Assembly: GCF_937927635.1 (NCBI RefSeq)
Contig: NZ_CALBRW010000016.1
Location: 186,001-250,000, forward strand
Direction: 5' to 3'
Length of the DNA stretch: 64,000 nt
Origin: an uncultured Microbacterium sp.
GTDB lineage: Bacteria; Actinomycetota; Actinomycetes; Actinomycetales; Microbacteriaceae
A program made the translations under genes and the position numbers. Numbering within the stretch: position 1 is the stretch's first letter; the number at the start of each line of letters is the position of its first letter. Positions 18,152 through 26,992 of this stretch are shown here, one piece after another. The notes under the pieces are model-generated. The model saw only the letters and a program-made list of their open reading frames with translations. It had not been told where the DNA came from and searched no databases.

Positions 18152-19907
18152 CTGTCTTCTCTTTCATCAGGAGGTTCGCCAGACCGACGACGACGGCGGT
18201 GATGGCGATCTGTATGGTGGCGAGCGCCGCGACCGAGCCGCTGTTGCCCTGCACCCAGAGCTCGAGCATGGTCGTGCCGATCACGTTGGTGCTGGCCGAG
18301 GACAGGAACAGTGCGGCCGAGTACTCCTTGAGCATGGTGACGAACACCAGCAGCATGGCGCCCGCGAAGGCGGGGACCAGGAGCTTGCGCAGGATGCGCA
18401 TGAACACACCCACCCAGTCGGCGCCGACCACTCGGCCGGCGTTGTCCAGTTCGCCGGCGATCTGCATGAGCGCGGGCGAGATCGACCCGAAGGCCGTCGG
18501 CAGCGCCCGCAGTCCGAACGCGATGATGATCGCGAACAGGGTGCCCTGAACGAGATTGCCGCCCGGCAGGATTGCGAAGGCCCAGAAGAAGCCGATGCCG
18601 ACGATAATGCCGGGGATGGCCTGCGGCGCCAGCGACAGGTACTCGACCAGTCGTGCGAAGCGGAACGACGATCTCTTTGCGACCACGACCGCGATCAGCG
18701 CCAGTGCGCTGACCAGAACCGCTCCGACCAGGGCCACGATCACGCTGTTCCAGATCGACTGGATGTACGACTGGTACGTGAACACGGTCTGGTAGTTCGT
18801 GAGGGTGAGCGTCTTGAACGGGCTCTGCAGCGGAGTGAAGATCAACGTGAACGAGCGCAGCACGAGCGCGAGGATCGGCAGGGCCGCACCGAACACGACG
18901 TAGATGACGATCAGCACGGTGGCGACCCACTTCAACCAGCCGAGGTCGAGGCGGCGGGGTCGGGTGGCCTTGCCGCGCACCGAGACGAACCGCTGCGCGT
19001 CCTTGAGCACCTTGGCCTGCAGGGCGACGGTGCTGATGGTGACGGCCAGGATGATCGTGGAGGCCGAGGCCAGCACCCCGTAGTCGGGGCGAATGGACTG
19101 CAGGCCGTGCGTGTACAGGAAGGTGGAGAACACCTCGATGCGCACCGGGGTGCCGTACAGCAGCGGGACGCTGAGGGTCTCGATCGACATCGAGAAGATC
19201 AGCACGGACGCGTACACGATCGGCGGACGCAGCAGCGGCACGATCACCTGGAACACGATGCGCAACGGGCCGGAGCCGCACACCTGCGCGGCGCTCTCCA
19301 GCGAAGCATCCGACTTGCGCAGCGCGTTGGCGCAGAACACGTAGGCGATCGGCGCCAGGCCGACGGCCTCGGTGAGCGCCATGCCGGGGATGGAGTACAG
19401 GTCCCACGGCACGAAGCCGATCCAGCGCTGCACCTCCACGCTGACGAACCCGGCGGGGCCGTAGAGGGTGATCCATCCGAAGCCCAGCAGCAACGACGAG
19501 ATGAAGAACGGCCACTGCATGGATGCCGCCAGCAGCCGCCCGAAGGGGAGCTTCGTCCGGACCACCAGGATCGCCATCGGGATGGCGAACACCAGGGTCA
19601 GGAAGGTGGTCAGCACCGCGAAGATCGCCGTGTTGAGGATCACCTGGCCGAAGCCGTCTTCGGCGAACAGCTTCACATACGAGTCGATCGTGAACGCGCC
19701 GGTCGAGTCGTACAGCGGCTTGCTGCGGATCGACTGATACAGGATCGGCGCGATCGGCGCGACGACGAACAGAGCGACGACGACGAGCACCGCCCACTGC
19801 ACGAACCGGTCCCGCCCGACGCCGAAGACCCGAGGGTACTTCGGCGCCGGGAAGGCGGTCGCCCGATCCTGCACGTCCTTCTCAGGAGCGAGGGTCTGGG
19901 TTGACAT
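18144..19907 (-). CDS. ABC transporter permease, two fused membrane domains (FbpB type)
   Basis: The 587-residue protein has about 12 transmembrane helices arranged as two six-helix permease domains, each with an EAA-like loop (EAVGLAPIAYVFCANALRK-type in the first half and AGRVVGADWVGVFMRILRK-type in the second). Such fused permeases belong to the iron(III)/thiamine/2-AEP class. The ribosome site GGAAG precedes the ATG. It lies between the lipoprotein and ATPase genes and works with them as one importer. Confidence 0.9.
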   Translation of the reverse strand: MSTQTLAPEKDVQDRATAFPAPKYPRVFGVGRDRFVQWAVLVVVALFVVAPIAPILYQSIRSKPLYDSTGAFTIDSYVKLFAEDGFGQVILNTAIFAVLTTFLTLVFAIPMAILVVRTKLPFGRLLAASMQWPFFISSLLLGFGWITLYGPAGFVSVEVQRWIGFVPWDLYSIPGMALTEAVGLAPIAYVFCANALRKSDASLESAAQVCGSGPLRIVFQVIVPLLRPPIVYASVLIFSMSIETLSVPLLYGTPVRIEVFSTFLYTHGLQSIRPDYGVLASASTIILAVTISTVALQAKVLKDAQRFVSVRGKATRPRRLDLGWLKWVATVLIVIYVVFGAALPILALVLRSFTLIFTPLQSPFKTLTLTNYQTVFTYQSYIQSIWNSVIVALVGAVLVSALALIAVVVAKRSSFRFARLVEYLSLAPQAIPGIIVGIGFFWAFAILPGGNLVQGTLFAIIIAFGLRALPTAFGSISPALMQIAGELDNAGRVVGADWVGVFMRILRKLLVPAFAGAMLLVFVTMLKEYSAALFLSSASTNVIGTTMLELWVQGNSGSVAALATIQIAITAVVVGLANLLMKEKTDA

Positions 19908-19951
19908 GAGTCACTTCCATTTCGGGATGCTGCTGCGGGTGTCCCGGAGGA

Positions 19952-21103
19952 TCACTTGCCGAGCAGGCCGTTCCACTTGTCGACGAACGCCTTGACATCG
20001 GCGTCGGTGGTCACCTTGTACGGAACGCGGATGATGTTCTTCTCGCCGACCTGGTCGACGATCTCCTGGTAGGTGTGCAGCCCCGCGACCTGCTTGACGC
20101 TGTCGCGGTAGGCGGTCAGACCGCCCTCGGCGACGGCGTTCTGGCCCTCCTCGGAGAGCAGGAAGTCGATGAACAGCTTCGCGGTGGCGGCGTGCGGAGC
20201 CTTCGGCGTGATGCCGATGCCACGGCCGAGCACCACGGTGCCGTCCTTCGGGTACACGAAGGAGAAGATGCCCTGCGCCTTCTGCTCCTGCGGGAACGCG
20301 ACCGCGCTGGAGATGAAGAAGCCGGCCAGGTACTCGCCCGAGGTGATCTTGTCGATCTGGGTTCCCGAGGAGGTCTCGGGGCGGGCGGAGGGGAGGACCG
20401 AGCTCAGCGAGTTCCAGGAGTCGCTGCCCCCGTCGGCGTACGCCTTCGAGACCGAGAAGCCCCATGAACCGCTCACGTCGCGTGAGGTGATCTTGCCCTT
20501 GAACTTGGCGGGATCCTTGGCGATGATCGCAGCGAGGTCAGCGATGCTCTGCGGCTTGCCGCCCAGCAGCTGCTCGTTGTAGGCCAGGCCCACCGGGTCC
20601 ATCGACATGGCGTAGACGCCGGGCATGACCTGCGCGAAATCAGGCAGCTTCGACAGCTCGGGAGAGCTGTAGTCCATCACGCGGCCGGGCTCGGAGTTGT
20701 AGGTCGCCCAGGCCTGCACGGCGTTGGTGGCGAGGATGTCGGCCGGGGCATTGCCGGTGGCGGTCTCACTGAGCTGCCGCTGGAAGACCTCATCGGAATC
20801 GAGGTTGTTCGCGGAGATGTTCTTGACGAACGGGTACTTCTTCTGGAAATCGCGGAAGATCGGCGCCCAGTTCTCCTGGTCGGTGTTCGAGTAGATCACC
20901 AGGTCGCCGCCGTCCTTCTTGGCTGCGTCGACGATCTTGCTGTAGTCGGCGGGGTAGTAGCTGGGCCACGCGTTCTGCGTGATCTTGTTCTCCGGCGCCT
21001 TGGGGGCGTCGGATCCGGCGCAGGCCGTGAGCGAGACGGCGACGCCCGTGACGGATACCACGGCCAGTGCCGCAGTGGCGAGGCGGCGGATGCTGCTCTT
21101 CAT
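19952..21103 (-). CDS. ABC transporter substrate-binding lipoprotein (family 1 / Fe3+-type)
   Basis: I chose ATG 21103 (MKSSIRR) because AAGGGAG lies eight bases upstream; the GTG three codons earlier abuts that site. A lipoprotein signal ends at LTAC with lipid-bearing Cys28. The mature protein (about 355 residues) has the periplasmic binding fold of extracellular solute-binding family 1 (DLVIYSNTDQ, APADILATNAVQAW, then the SEEGQNAVAEGG region typical of the iron-type family). The usual paired iron-binding tyrosines are not obvious, so the ligand may not be iron. The nearby CitAB-type system hints at a carboxylate or metal-carboxylate complex. Confidence 0.9.
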   Translation of the reverse strand: MKSSIRRLATAALAVVSVTGVAVSLTACAGSDAPKAPENKITQNAWPSYYPADYSKIVDAAKKDGGDLVIYSNTDQENWAPIFRDFQKKYPFVKNISANNLDSDEVFQRQLSETATGNAPADILATNAVQAWATYNSEPGRVMDYSSPELSKLPDFAQVMPGVYAMSMDPVGLAYNEQLLGGKPQSIADLAAIIAKDPAKFKGKITSRDVSGSWGFSVSKAYADGGSDSWNSLSSVLPSARPETSSGTQIDKITSGEYLAGFFISSAVAFPQEQKAQGIFSFVYPKDGTVVLGRGIGITPKAPHAATAKLFIDFLLSEEGQNAVAEGGLTAYRDSVKQVAGLHTYQEIVDQVGEKNIIRVPYKVTTDADVKAFVDKWNGLLGK

Positions 21104-21247
21104 AGGTTTCACTCCCTTGTGATGGCGAGTCGGGATGGTGCTCCCGAGACGCGGATCAGACTAAGGTCGCGGATGCAGGCGCCGAGGGTTGTCCGGATTA
21201 GTGCAGGTTGTGTGCGTTGTGCTCAGGGGAACGTGCTCGCAGCGAGC

Positions 21248-21291
21248 CTCCACATTTCCCTGGTTGAAAGCTCCACATTTTCGTGGTTGAA
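21248..21291. repeat. Tandem pair of 21-base repeats upstream of purL
   Basis: CTCCACATTTCCCTGGTTGAA (21248-21268) and CTCCACATTTTCGTGGTTGAA (21271-21291) agree at 19 of 21 positions with a 23-base period. They lie between the divergently transcribed lipoprotein gene and purL. They are AT-richer than the surroundings. They could be a double regulatory site or the remnant of mobile-element ends; no transposase is nearby. Confidence 0.7.
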
Positions 21292-21386
21292 CCCTCAAGC
21301 GGCGGTCCGAGACCCGCAACGACCGGCTCATCGGCCGCCCCGGTAGACTGATCCCGCCCCGCCATTCCTCTTCTCCAGGAGCCCGC

Positions 21387-23711
21387 GTGTCCGCCGAAGC
21401 GCCCCAGATCATCCACGTCCCCGACTCCGTCGAGAACGCCCTCGCGACTCCCGAGAAAGAGCAGCCGTACGCGGCACTCGGCCTCAAGGACGACGAGTAC
21501 GCGCGCATCCGCGAGATCCTGGGCCGCCGGCCCACGAGCGGCGAGCTGGCGATGTACTCCGTGATGTGGTCGGAGCACTGCTCCTACAAGAGCTCCAAGA
21601 ACTACCTCAAGCGCTTCGGCCAGAAGGTCTCTGACGAGATGCGCGAGCGCCTCATGGTCGGCATGGGCCAGAACGCCGGCGTCGTCGACGTGGGCGAGGG
21701 CTGGGCCGTCACGTTCAAGGCCGAGAGCCACAACCACCCCTCCTTCATCGAGCCGTTCCAGGGCGCCGCGACCGGCATCGGCGGCATCGTGCGAGACATC
21801 ATCTCGATGGGCGCCCGCCCAGTGGCCGTGATGGATGCGCTGCGGTTCGGCGCCATCGACCACCCCGACACCCCGCGCGTGGTGCACGGCGTCACGGCCG
21901 GCATCAGCTTCTACGGCAACTGCCTGGGCCTGCCCAACATCGGCGGCGAGACGGTGTTCGACGCCGTCTACCAGGCCAACCCGCTCGTCAACGCCCTCGC
22001 CGTGGGCGTGCTCCGCCACGAGGACCTCAAGCTCGCCAACGCGACCGGCGTCGGCAACCTCGTCGTGCTCTTCGGCGCCCGCACGGGCGGCGACGGCATC
22101 GGAGGGGCCTCGATCCTGGCATCCGACACCTTCGCCGACGGCGGCCCCACGAAGCGCCCCGCCGTGCAGGTGGGCGACCCGTTCGCCGAGAAGGTTCTCA
22201 TCGAGTGCTGCCTGGAGCTGTACAAGGGCGAGCTGGTCGAGGCCATCCAGGACCTCGGCGCCGCCGGCATCTCCTGCGCCACCAGCGAGCTGGCCGCCAA
22301 CGGCAACTCCGGCATGCGTGTCTCGCTCGACTCCGTGCTGCTGCGCGACCCCACCCTCACCGCCGAGGAGATCCTGATGAGCGAGTCTCAGGAGCGGATG
22401 ATGGCCATCGTCGCCCCCGAGAAGCTCGACGCGTTCATGGCCGTCGTGCACAAGTGGGAGGTCGAGACCAGCGTGCTCGGCGAGGTCACCGGCGACGGCC
22501 GCCTGGTCATCGACTGGCAGGGCGAGCGCATCGTCGACGTCGACCCGTCCACCGTCGCCGTCGACGGCCCGGTCTACGACCGCCCGGTCGCCTACCCGAC
22601 CTGGATCGACGCCCTGCAGGCGGATGCCGCCGAGAACCTCCCCCGGTCGAACGACCCGGCCGTGCTCCGCGAGCAGTTCCTGAAGATCCTCGGCTCACCG
22701 AACCTGGCCGACCCGAGTTGGATCACCAACCAGTACGACTACTACGTGGGCGGCAACACGGCACTCGCCTTCCCCGACGACGCCGGCATGATCCGCGTCG
22801 ACGAGGAGTCCGGCCTGGGCTTCGCGATCGCCACCGACGCCAACGGCCGCTACTGCCAGCTCGATCCCTACGCGGGCGCGCAGCTGGCCCTGGCCGAGGC
22901 GTACCGCAACGTGGCCGTCACCGGCGCCGTGCCCACCGCCATCACCGACTGCCTCAACTTCGGCTCGCCCGAGAACCCCGAGGTCATGTGGCAGTTCGGG
23001 CAGACGGTCGACGCCCTCGCCGACGGATGCTTCGAGCTGGGCACCCCGGTCACCGGCGGCAACGTCTCGTTCTACAACCAGACCGGCGACACCCCCATCC
23101 ACCCCACCCCGCTGGTGGGCGTGATGGGCATCATCGAGGACGTGTCCCGCCGCATCCCGTCGGGCTGGCAGGACGCCGGTCAGAACATCTACCTGCTCGG
23201 CACCACCCGCACCGAGCTGTCGGGTTCGGCATGGGCCGACGTGATCCACGACCACCTGGGCGGGCGCCCGCCGGTGGTCGACCTGGCCGGCGAGCGCAGC
23301 CTGGCAGGGCTGCTCTCCGCAGCCCGTGACGAGTGGCTGATCTCCTCCGCCCACGACCTGTCCGAGGGCGGCCTGGCGCAGGCTCTCGCCGACGGCGTGA
23401 TGCGCTTCGGCATGGGTGCACGCGTCTGGCTCACCGAGCTCATGGAGCGCGACGGGGTGGATGCGGCATCCGCTCTGTTCTCCGAGTCGGCGGGCCGCGT
23501 GATCGTGACCGTCCCCCGCGACGACGACGTGAAGTTCCGTGGTCTGTGCCAGGGCCGCGAGTACCCGGTGCTGCGCATCGGCGTGACCGACTCCGAGCCG
23601 ACGCTCGAGGTGCAGGACGTGTTCGCCCTGTCCGCCGCCGAGCTGCGCGAGACCTCCCGCGCGACCCTCCCCGCGGTGTTCGGCCCCACCGTCGCAGAGT
23701 CGGCAGCATGA
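21387..23711 (+). CDS. purL: Phosphoribosylformylglycinamidine synthase subunit PurL
   Basis: The 774-residue small-type PurL catalyses the ATP- and glutamine-dependent conversion of FGAR to FGAM in purine synthesis, with ammonia supplied by PurQ and assembly by PurS (neither is in the window). Marks include MYSVMWSEHCSYKSSKNYLK, the nucleotide motif FKAESHNHPSFIEPF, and the later GGNVSFYNQTGD. Start GTG 21387 is set by an AGGAG site (21376-21380). The stop overlaps a tiny membrane-protein gene. This is a conserved housekeeping gene. Confidence 0.97.
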   Translation: MSAEAPQIIHVPDSVENALATPEKEQPYAALGLKDDEYARIREILGRRPTSGELAMYSVMWSEHCSYKSSKNYLKRFGQKVSDEMRERLMVGMGQNAGVVDVGEGWAVTFKAESHNHPSFIEPFQGAATGIGGIVRDIISMGARPVAVMDALRFGAIDHPDTPRVVHGVTAGISFYGNCLGLPNIGGETVFDAVYQANPLVNALAVGVLRHEDLKLANATGVGNLVVLFGARTGGDGIGGASILASDTFADGGPTKRPAVQVGDPFAEKVLIECCLELYKGELVEAIQDLGAAGISCATSELAANGNSGMRVSLDSVLLRDPTLTAEEILMSESQERMMAIVAPEKLDAFMAVVHKWEVETSVLGEVTGDGRLVIDWQGERIVDVDPSTVAVDGPVYDRPVAYPTWIDALQADAAENLPRSNDPAVLREQFLKILGSPNLADPSWITNQYDYYVGGNTALAFPDDAGMIRVDEESGLGFAIATDANGRYCQLDPYAGAQLALAEAYRNVAVTGAVPTAITDCLNFGSPENPEVMWQFGQTVDALADGCFELGTPVTGGNVSFYNQTGDTPIHPTPLVGVMGIIEDVSRRIPSGWQDAGQNIYLLGTTRTELSGSAWADVIHDHLGGRPPVVDLAGERSLAGLLSAARDEWLISSAHDLSEGGLAQALADGVMRFGMGARVWLTELMERDGVDAASALFSESAGRVIVTVPRDDDVKFRGLCQGREYPVLRIGVTDSEPTLEVQDVFALSAAELRETSRATLPAVFGPTVAESAA

Positions 23712-23857
23712 GCGCGAAGACGAAGGACGCCGACGAGGACTACAGCGACTTCGAGCGTCGCAACCGCCGCCTGCGCACGATCGCGTGGGTGACCATCATC
23801 GCCTTGATCGTGGGCGGTGGCGGCGCGACGCTGTTCACGCTGGTCGCGGGCGGCTGA
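23708..23857 (+). CDS. Small single-pass membrane protein, 49 aa
   Basis: ATGA overlap with purL (23708-23711) sets the start. The first 25 residues are charged (SAKTKDADEDYSDFERRNRR); residues about 26-47 form one hydrophobic helix ending in GGG. The frame uses the same high-GC third-position pattern as purL. The function is unknown; coupling to purL may be only transcriptional convenience. Confidence 0.6.
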   Translation: MSAKTKDADEDYSDFERRNRRLRTIAWVTIIALIVGGGGATLFTLVAGG

Positions 23858-23859
23858 CC

Positions 23860-24099
23860 ATGGCCCCACGCCGCAAGCGCCCATTTCTCACCACGGCCAT
23901 CGTGCTGTGGGTGATCGGCGTGCTGCTGATCCTGCCCGCGCTCAGCGCGCTGGCGGCGGGCACAGGGAGTGCTCGCGGCTTCGCCCCGATCGGCATCTCG
24001 ATCGGTGTGCTCGTGGCCATCGCCGGCACCCTGCTGTTCTTCACCGGCCCCAAGAAGCCCATCGATGACCCCCGCAACCAGCCGGTGGACGACGACTGA
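23860..24099 (+). CDS. Small two-helix membrane protein, 79 aa
   Basis: The start ATG 23860 lies two bases after the previous stop. A basic N-terminus (APRRKRP) is followed by two hydrophobic helices (about residues 9-33 and 43-63) and an acidic tail ending in DDD. No family recognised. It probably shares the purL transcript. Confidence 0.6.
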   Translation: MAPRRKRPFLTTAIVLWVIGVLLILPALSALAAGTGSARGFAPIGISIGVLVAIAGTLLFFTGPKKPIDDPRNQPVDDD

Positions 24100-24157
24100 G
24101 GAATAATCCCGGGATACCGCAAGTTCCATTCAAGCGAATCGACTTGAAGGAGCACCC

Positions 24158-24727
24158 GTGTCACGCATCAGCATCATCGTCGGCAGCACCCGTCCCGTCC
24201 GGATCGGACGTCAGCTCGCCGACGCCGTCGCCGCCAAGATCGCGCCGGAGGTGGATGCCGAGATCCGCATCCTCGACCTGGCCGAGATCGGCCTGCCGCT
24301 CCTGGACGAGCCGCTCATGGCGATGATGCACCAGTACCAGAACGCGCACACGCACGCCTGGGCGAAGGAGATCGCCGCCAGCGACGCCGTGATCTTCCTC
24401 ACTCCGCAGTACAACGCGGGCTACCCGGCAGCCCTGAAGAACGCCATCGACTACCTGCACGCCGAGTGGAAGGGTCGCCCGAGCGCCATCCTGTCCTACG
24501 GCGGGCACGGCGGCACGGCATCCGCTCGTCAGCTGCGCGAGGTGCTGGAGTTCATCGGTCTCGACCTGATCGACAGCGGCTCGCTCACCATCGCGCAGAC
24601 CGACTACACCCCGGAGTGGTCGCTCGGGGACGCGGATGCCGTGATCGCCCGCCACGGCGACGAGGTGCTGCGCATCGGCGCCGAACTCATGGAGAAGATC
24701 GACGCCGAGGACGCGGCCGCGGCCTGA
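24158..24727 (+). CDS. NADPH-dependent FMN reductase-like flavoprotein
   Basis: The 189-residue flavodoxin-like protein begins at GTG 24158 after an AAGGAG site. It has the FMN phosphate loop GSTRPVRIGRQ, the ring-contact segment TPQYNAGYPAALKNAIDYL and SYGGHGG, as in the NADPH-dependent FMN reductase family (PF03358). Members reduce FMN, quinones, azo compounds or chromate. A strong hairpin terminator follows. Confidence 0.9.
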   Translation: MSRISIIVGSTRPVRIGRQLADAVAAKIAPEVDAEIRILDLAEIGLPLLDEPLMAMMHQYQNAHTHAWAKEIAASDAVIFLTPQYNAGYPAALKNAIDYLHAEWKGRPSAILSYGGHGGTASARQLREVLEFIGLDLIDSGSLTIAQTDYTPEWSLGDADAVIARHGDEVLRIGAELMEKIDAEDAAAA

Positions 24728-24740
24728 TCCACGGAAAGGC

Positions 24741-24778
24741 GAAGGATCCCCGTCGGCTGCGGCTGGCGGGGATCCTTC
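24741..24778. terminator. Hairpin terminator between FMN reductase and gnd genes
   Basis: GAAGGATCCCCG (24741-24752) pairs perfectly with CGGGGATCCTTC (24767-24778) across a 14-base loop. It lies between two convergent genes and can serve both; there is no clear U-tract, as is common in high-GC genomes. Confidence 0.75.
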
Positions 24779-24799
24779 TGTCAGAAGCGGATGCTGCGC

Positions 24800-25855
24800 T
24801 CAGCCGAGCTCGGACTTGCGCCCGCCGGCCTCCAGCGAGTCGCCCGTGGGGAGCTCCTTGTGCCCGCCGAACTGCAGGCGCATGGCGGAGAGCACCTGGT
24901 TGGCGAAGTGGTCCTCGTCGCGCGAGGCGAAGCGCTCGAACAGCGATGCGGCCAGCACCGGCACGGGCACGCCCACATCGACGGCGGCCTTGACGGTCCA
25001 GCGGCCCTCGCCCGAGTCGGACACACGACCGGCGAGTCCGTCGAGCGTGGGGTTCTCGTTCAGGGCGGCGGCGGTCAGGTCCAGCAGCCACGACGAGATG
25101 ACGGATCCGCGGCGCCACACCTCGGCGACCTTGGCGGTGTCGATGGGGAACTGGTAGTACTCCGGCTCCTCCAGCGGGGCGATCTCGGCGGAGTGCTCGG
25201 CCTCTCGCACGCCGGCGTCGGCGTTGTCGAGGATGTTCAGGCCCTCGGCGAGCGCGGCCATGATGCCGTACTCGATGCCGTTGTGCACCATCTTCACGAA
25301 GTGCCCGGACCCGGACGGGCCGCAGTGCAGGTAGCCCTGCTCCTCGGGGGCCAGGTCGCCGGTGCGGCCGGGCGTGCGCTCGACCTCTCCGACACCGGGT
25401 GCGATGGTCTTCAGGATGGGCTCGATGTGCGAGACCGCGGCATCCGATCCGCCCACCATCAGGCAGTAGCCGCGCTCCAGCCCGAACACGCCACCGCTGG
25501 TGCCGGCGTCGACGTACTCCAGGCCCTTCTCGCGCAGCGCCTTGGCGCGGCGCACGTCGTCGCGGTAGTTGGAGTTGCCGCCGTCGATGATGATGTCACC
25601 GGGCTCGAGCACCTCGGTGAGCTGGTCGACGACGGTGCCGGTGAGCGAGGCGGGGACCATCATCCACACCACGCGCGGGGTCTGCAGCTTGGCTGCGAAG
25701 TCCTTGAGGTCGGACGCTCCGGTGGCTCCCTCGGCGACGATGGCCGCCACGGACTCCTGGTTCACGTCGTAGCCGACGCATTCGTGCCCATCGCGCATCA
25801 GACGGCGCACGATGTTGGCGCCCATTCGTCCGAGTCCGATCATTCCCAGCTGCAT
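24800..25855 (-). CDS. gnd: 6-phosphogluconate dehydrogenase, short (GntZ/YqeC-like) form
   Basis: The 351-residue protein begins at ATG 25855, six bases after CGAGGAG; an upstream in-frame ATG lacks a site. It has the Rossmann loop GMIGLGRMG, GGNSNY, the signature VDAGTSGGVFGLERGYCLMVGG, and the catalytic Lys in FVKMVHNGIEYG. Short-form enzymes decarboxylate 6-phosphogluconate to ribulose 5-phosphate and are often NAD-linked. A long-form paralogue (gndA) lies at 30793, so the two may serve different pathways. Confidence 0.9.
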   Translation of the reverse strand: MQLGMIGLGRMGANIVRRLMRDGHECVGYDVNQESVAAIVAEGATGASDLKDFAAKLQTPRVVWMMVPASLTGTVVDQLTEVLEPGDIIIDGGNSNYRDDVRRAKALREKGLEYVDAGTSGGVFGLERGYCLMVGGSDAAVSHIEPILKTIAPGVGEVERTPGRTGDLAPEEQGYLHCGPSGSGHFVKMVHNGIEYGIMAALAEGLNILDNADAGVREAEHSAEIAPLEEPEYYQFPIDTAKVAEVWRRGSVISSWLLDLTAAALNENPTLDGLAGRVSDSGEGRWTVKAAVDVGVPVPVLAASLFERFASRDEDHFANQVLSAMRLQFGGHKELPTGDSLEAGGRKSELG

Positions 25856-25939
25856 TCGCATCTCCTCGCGTCGTTCCAGCCCTTCCATCATCCTCCCTGA
25901 TCAGCCGGGGCGGTGCGAGGCGATGAGCGGATGCCGCCG

Positions 25940-26860
25940 TCAGGACTCGTCGGCGCGGCCGTAGCCGCCGAACGCCTCCACCGCGAAGTCCAGCAGCGCC
26001 GAGGCGCGCGGGGTGAGCGTCATGTCCGCCGGCCACAGGCCCACCACGTGCGAGCGCGTGACGGGCGGGTCGAGCCGACGGGTGACCACGGGGAGGCCCT
26101 CCGAGCTCATCGGCAGGGTATGGGGCCGTGACATGAGCAGTCCGTAACCCAGACCGCGCCCCACGAGCGCCTCCACGAGGCCGAGCTGGGTCACGGTCGC
26201 GACGATCGTCGGCTCGAGCCCTCGCGCGGAGAACGCGTCGATCACGTTGCGGGTGCCGGGCGCCACGTCGTAGAAGATGTACGGCTCGTCGGCGAGCTGC
26301 GCGAGATCGACGGTCTCGGCGGCGGCCAGCGGATGCCCGGGATGCAGGTGCACCTGCAGTTCGGTCGCGTAGATCCTGCGACGGCGATAGCCGACCGGCA
26401 GCGATACGTCGAAGACCAGCGCCACATCGAGCCGCCCGGCTTCGAGTGCCTCGAGGAGCTCCTCGTTGGTGCCCACCATGATCTCCAGGTCGACTCCCGG
26501 ATGCCGCTTCGGGAACTCCTCGAGCAGCTCGGGGACCAGGTTGACCGCGAAGCTGGAGTAGCAGCCGAGCTTGACGGGACCCCGCAGCTCGTGCCCGCGC
26601 CCCGCGCTCAGGACGAGCTCCTGCGTGTCCGCCATGATCCGACGCGCCTGCTCGGCGAACTGCTGGCCGGTGGGCGTCAGCGTGAGGCCGCGGGCCTTGC
26701 GCCGCACGCACAACTGCTCCCCGACGGTCCGCTCCAGGTTCGTGATGGCCTGGGAGAGCGCGGACTCCGAGATGTGCAGGTGCGCCGCCGCTGCGCTGAG
26801 CGTGCCGAAGTTCGGCAGCGCGGCGAACAGCTCCAGCTGCCGCAGGCTCACATCCGCCAT
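25940..26860 (-). CDS. LysR-family transcriptional regulator
   Basis: The 306-residue protein begins MADVSLRQLELFAAL with an N-terminal winged helix (LSAAAAHLHISESALSQAITNLE) and a C-terminal periplasmic-binding-like effector domain. A GAAGGAG site precedes the ATG. It is divergent from the MFS / monooxygenase / reductase operon starting at 26993, which it probably controls with a small-molecule coinducer. Confidence 0.92.
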   Translation of the reverse strand: MADVSLRQLELFAALPNFGTLSAAAAHLHISESALSQAITNLERTVGEQLCVRRKARGLTLTPTGQQFAEQARRIMADTQELVLSAGRGHELRGPVKLGCYSSFAVNLVPELLEEFPKRHPGVDLEIMVGTNEELLEALEAGRLDVALVFDVSLPVGYRRRRIYATELQVHLHPGHPLAAAETVDLAQLADEPYIFYDVAPGTRNVIDAFSARGLEPTIVATVTQLGLVEALVGRGLGYGLLMSRPHTLPMSSEGLPVVTRRLDPPVTRSHVVGLWPADMTLTPRASALLDFAVEAFGGYGRADES

Positions 26861-26916
26861 GGCTCTCCTTCGCTCGGCATCCTCTTCGATTCAACCGAAC
26901 AACATCATCACATAAC

Positions 26917-26941
26917 TGCGATTTACATGTACACGCTCGCA
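26917..26941. promoter_or_regulatory. Candidate LysR binding site in the divergent intergenic region
   Basis: TGCGA (26917-26921) and TCGCA (26937-26941) form a 5-base inverted repeat with a 15-base spacer containing the palindrome TACATGTA. It lies between the LysR gene and the MFS gene it likely controls. The arms are short, so this is tentative. Confidence 0.3.
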
Positions 26942-26992
26942 CCGCACGATAGGAGAAACCCGCTTCCCACGCCCTCCTCCGGAGGACAGACA

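Noticed and set aside
17934..19904. Long plus-strand frame opposite the ABC permease
   Set aside because: Charged, repetitive composition and no start site; the permease on the minus strand is unambiguous.
26333..26992. N-terminal extension of the MHS transporter across the LysR gene
   Set aside because: Antisense to LysR coding; a good ribosome site and hydrophobic start lie at 26993.
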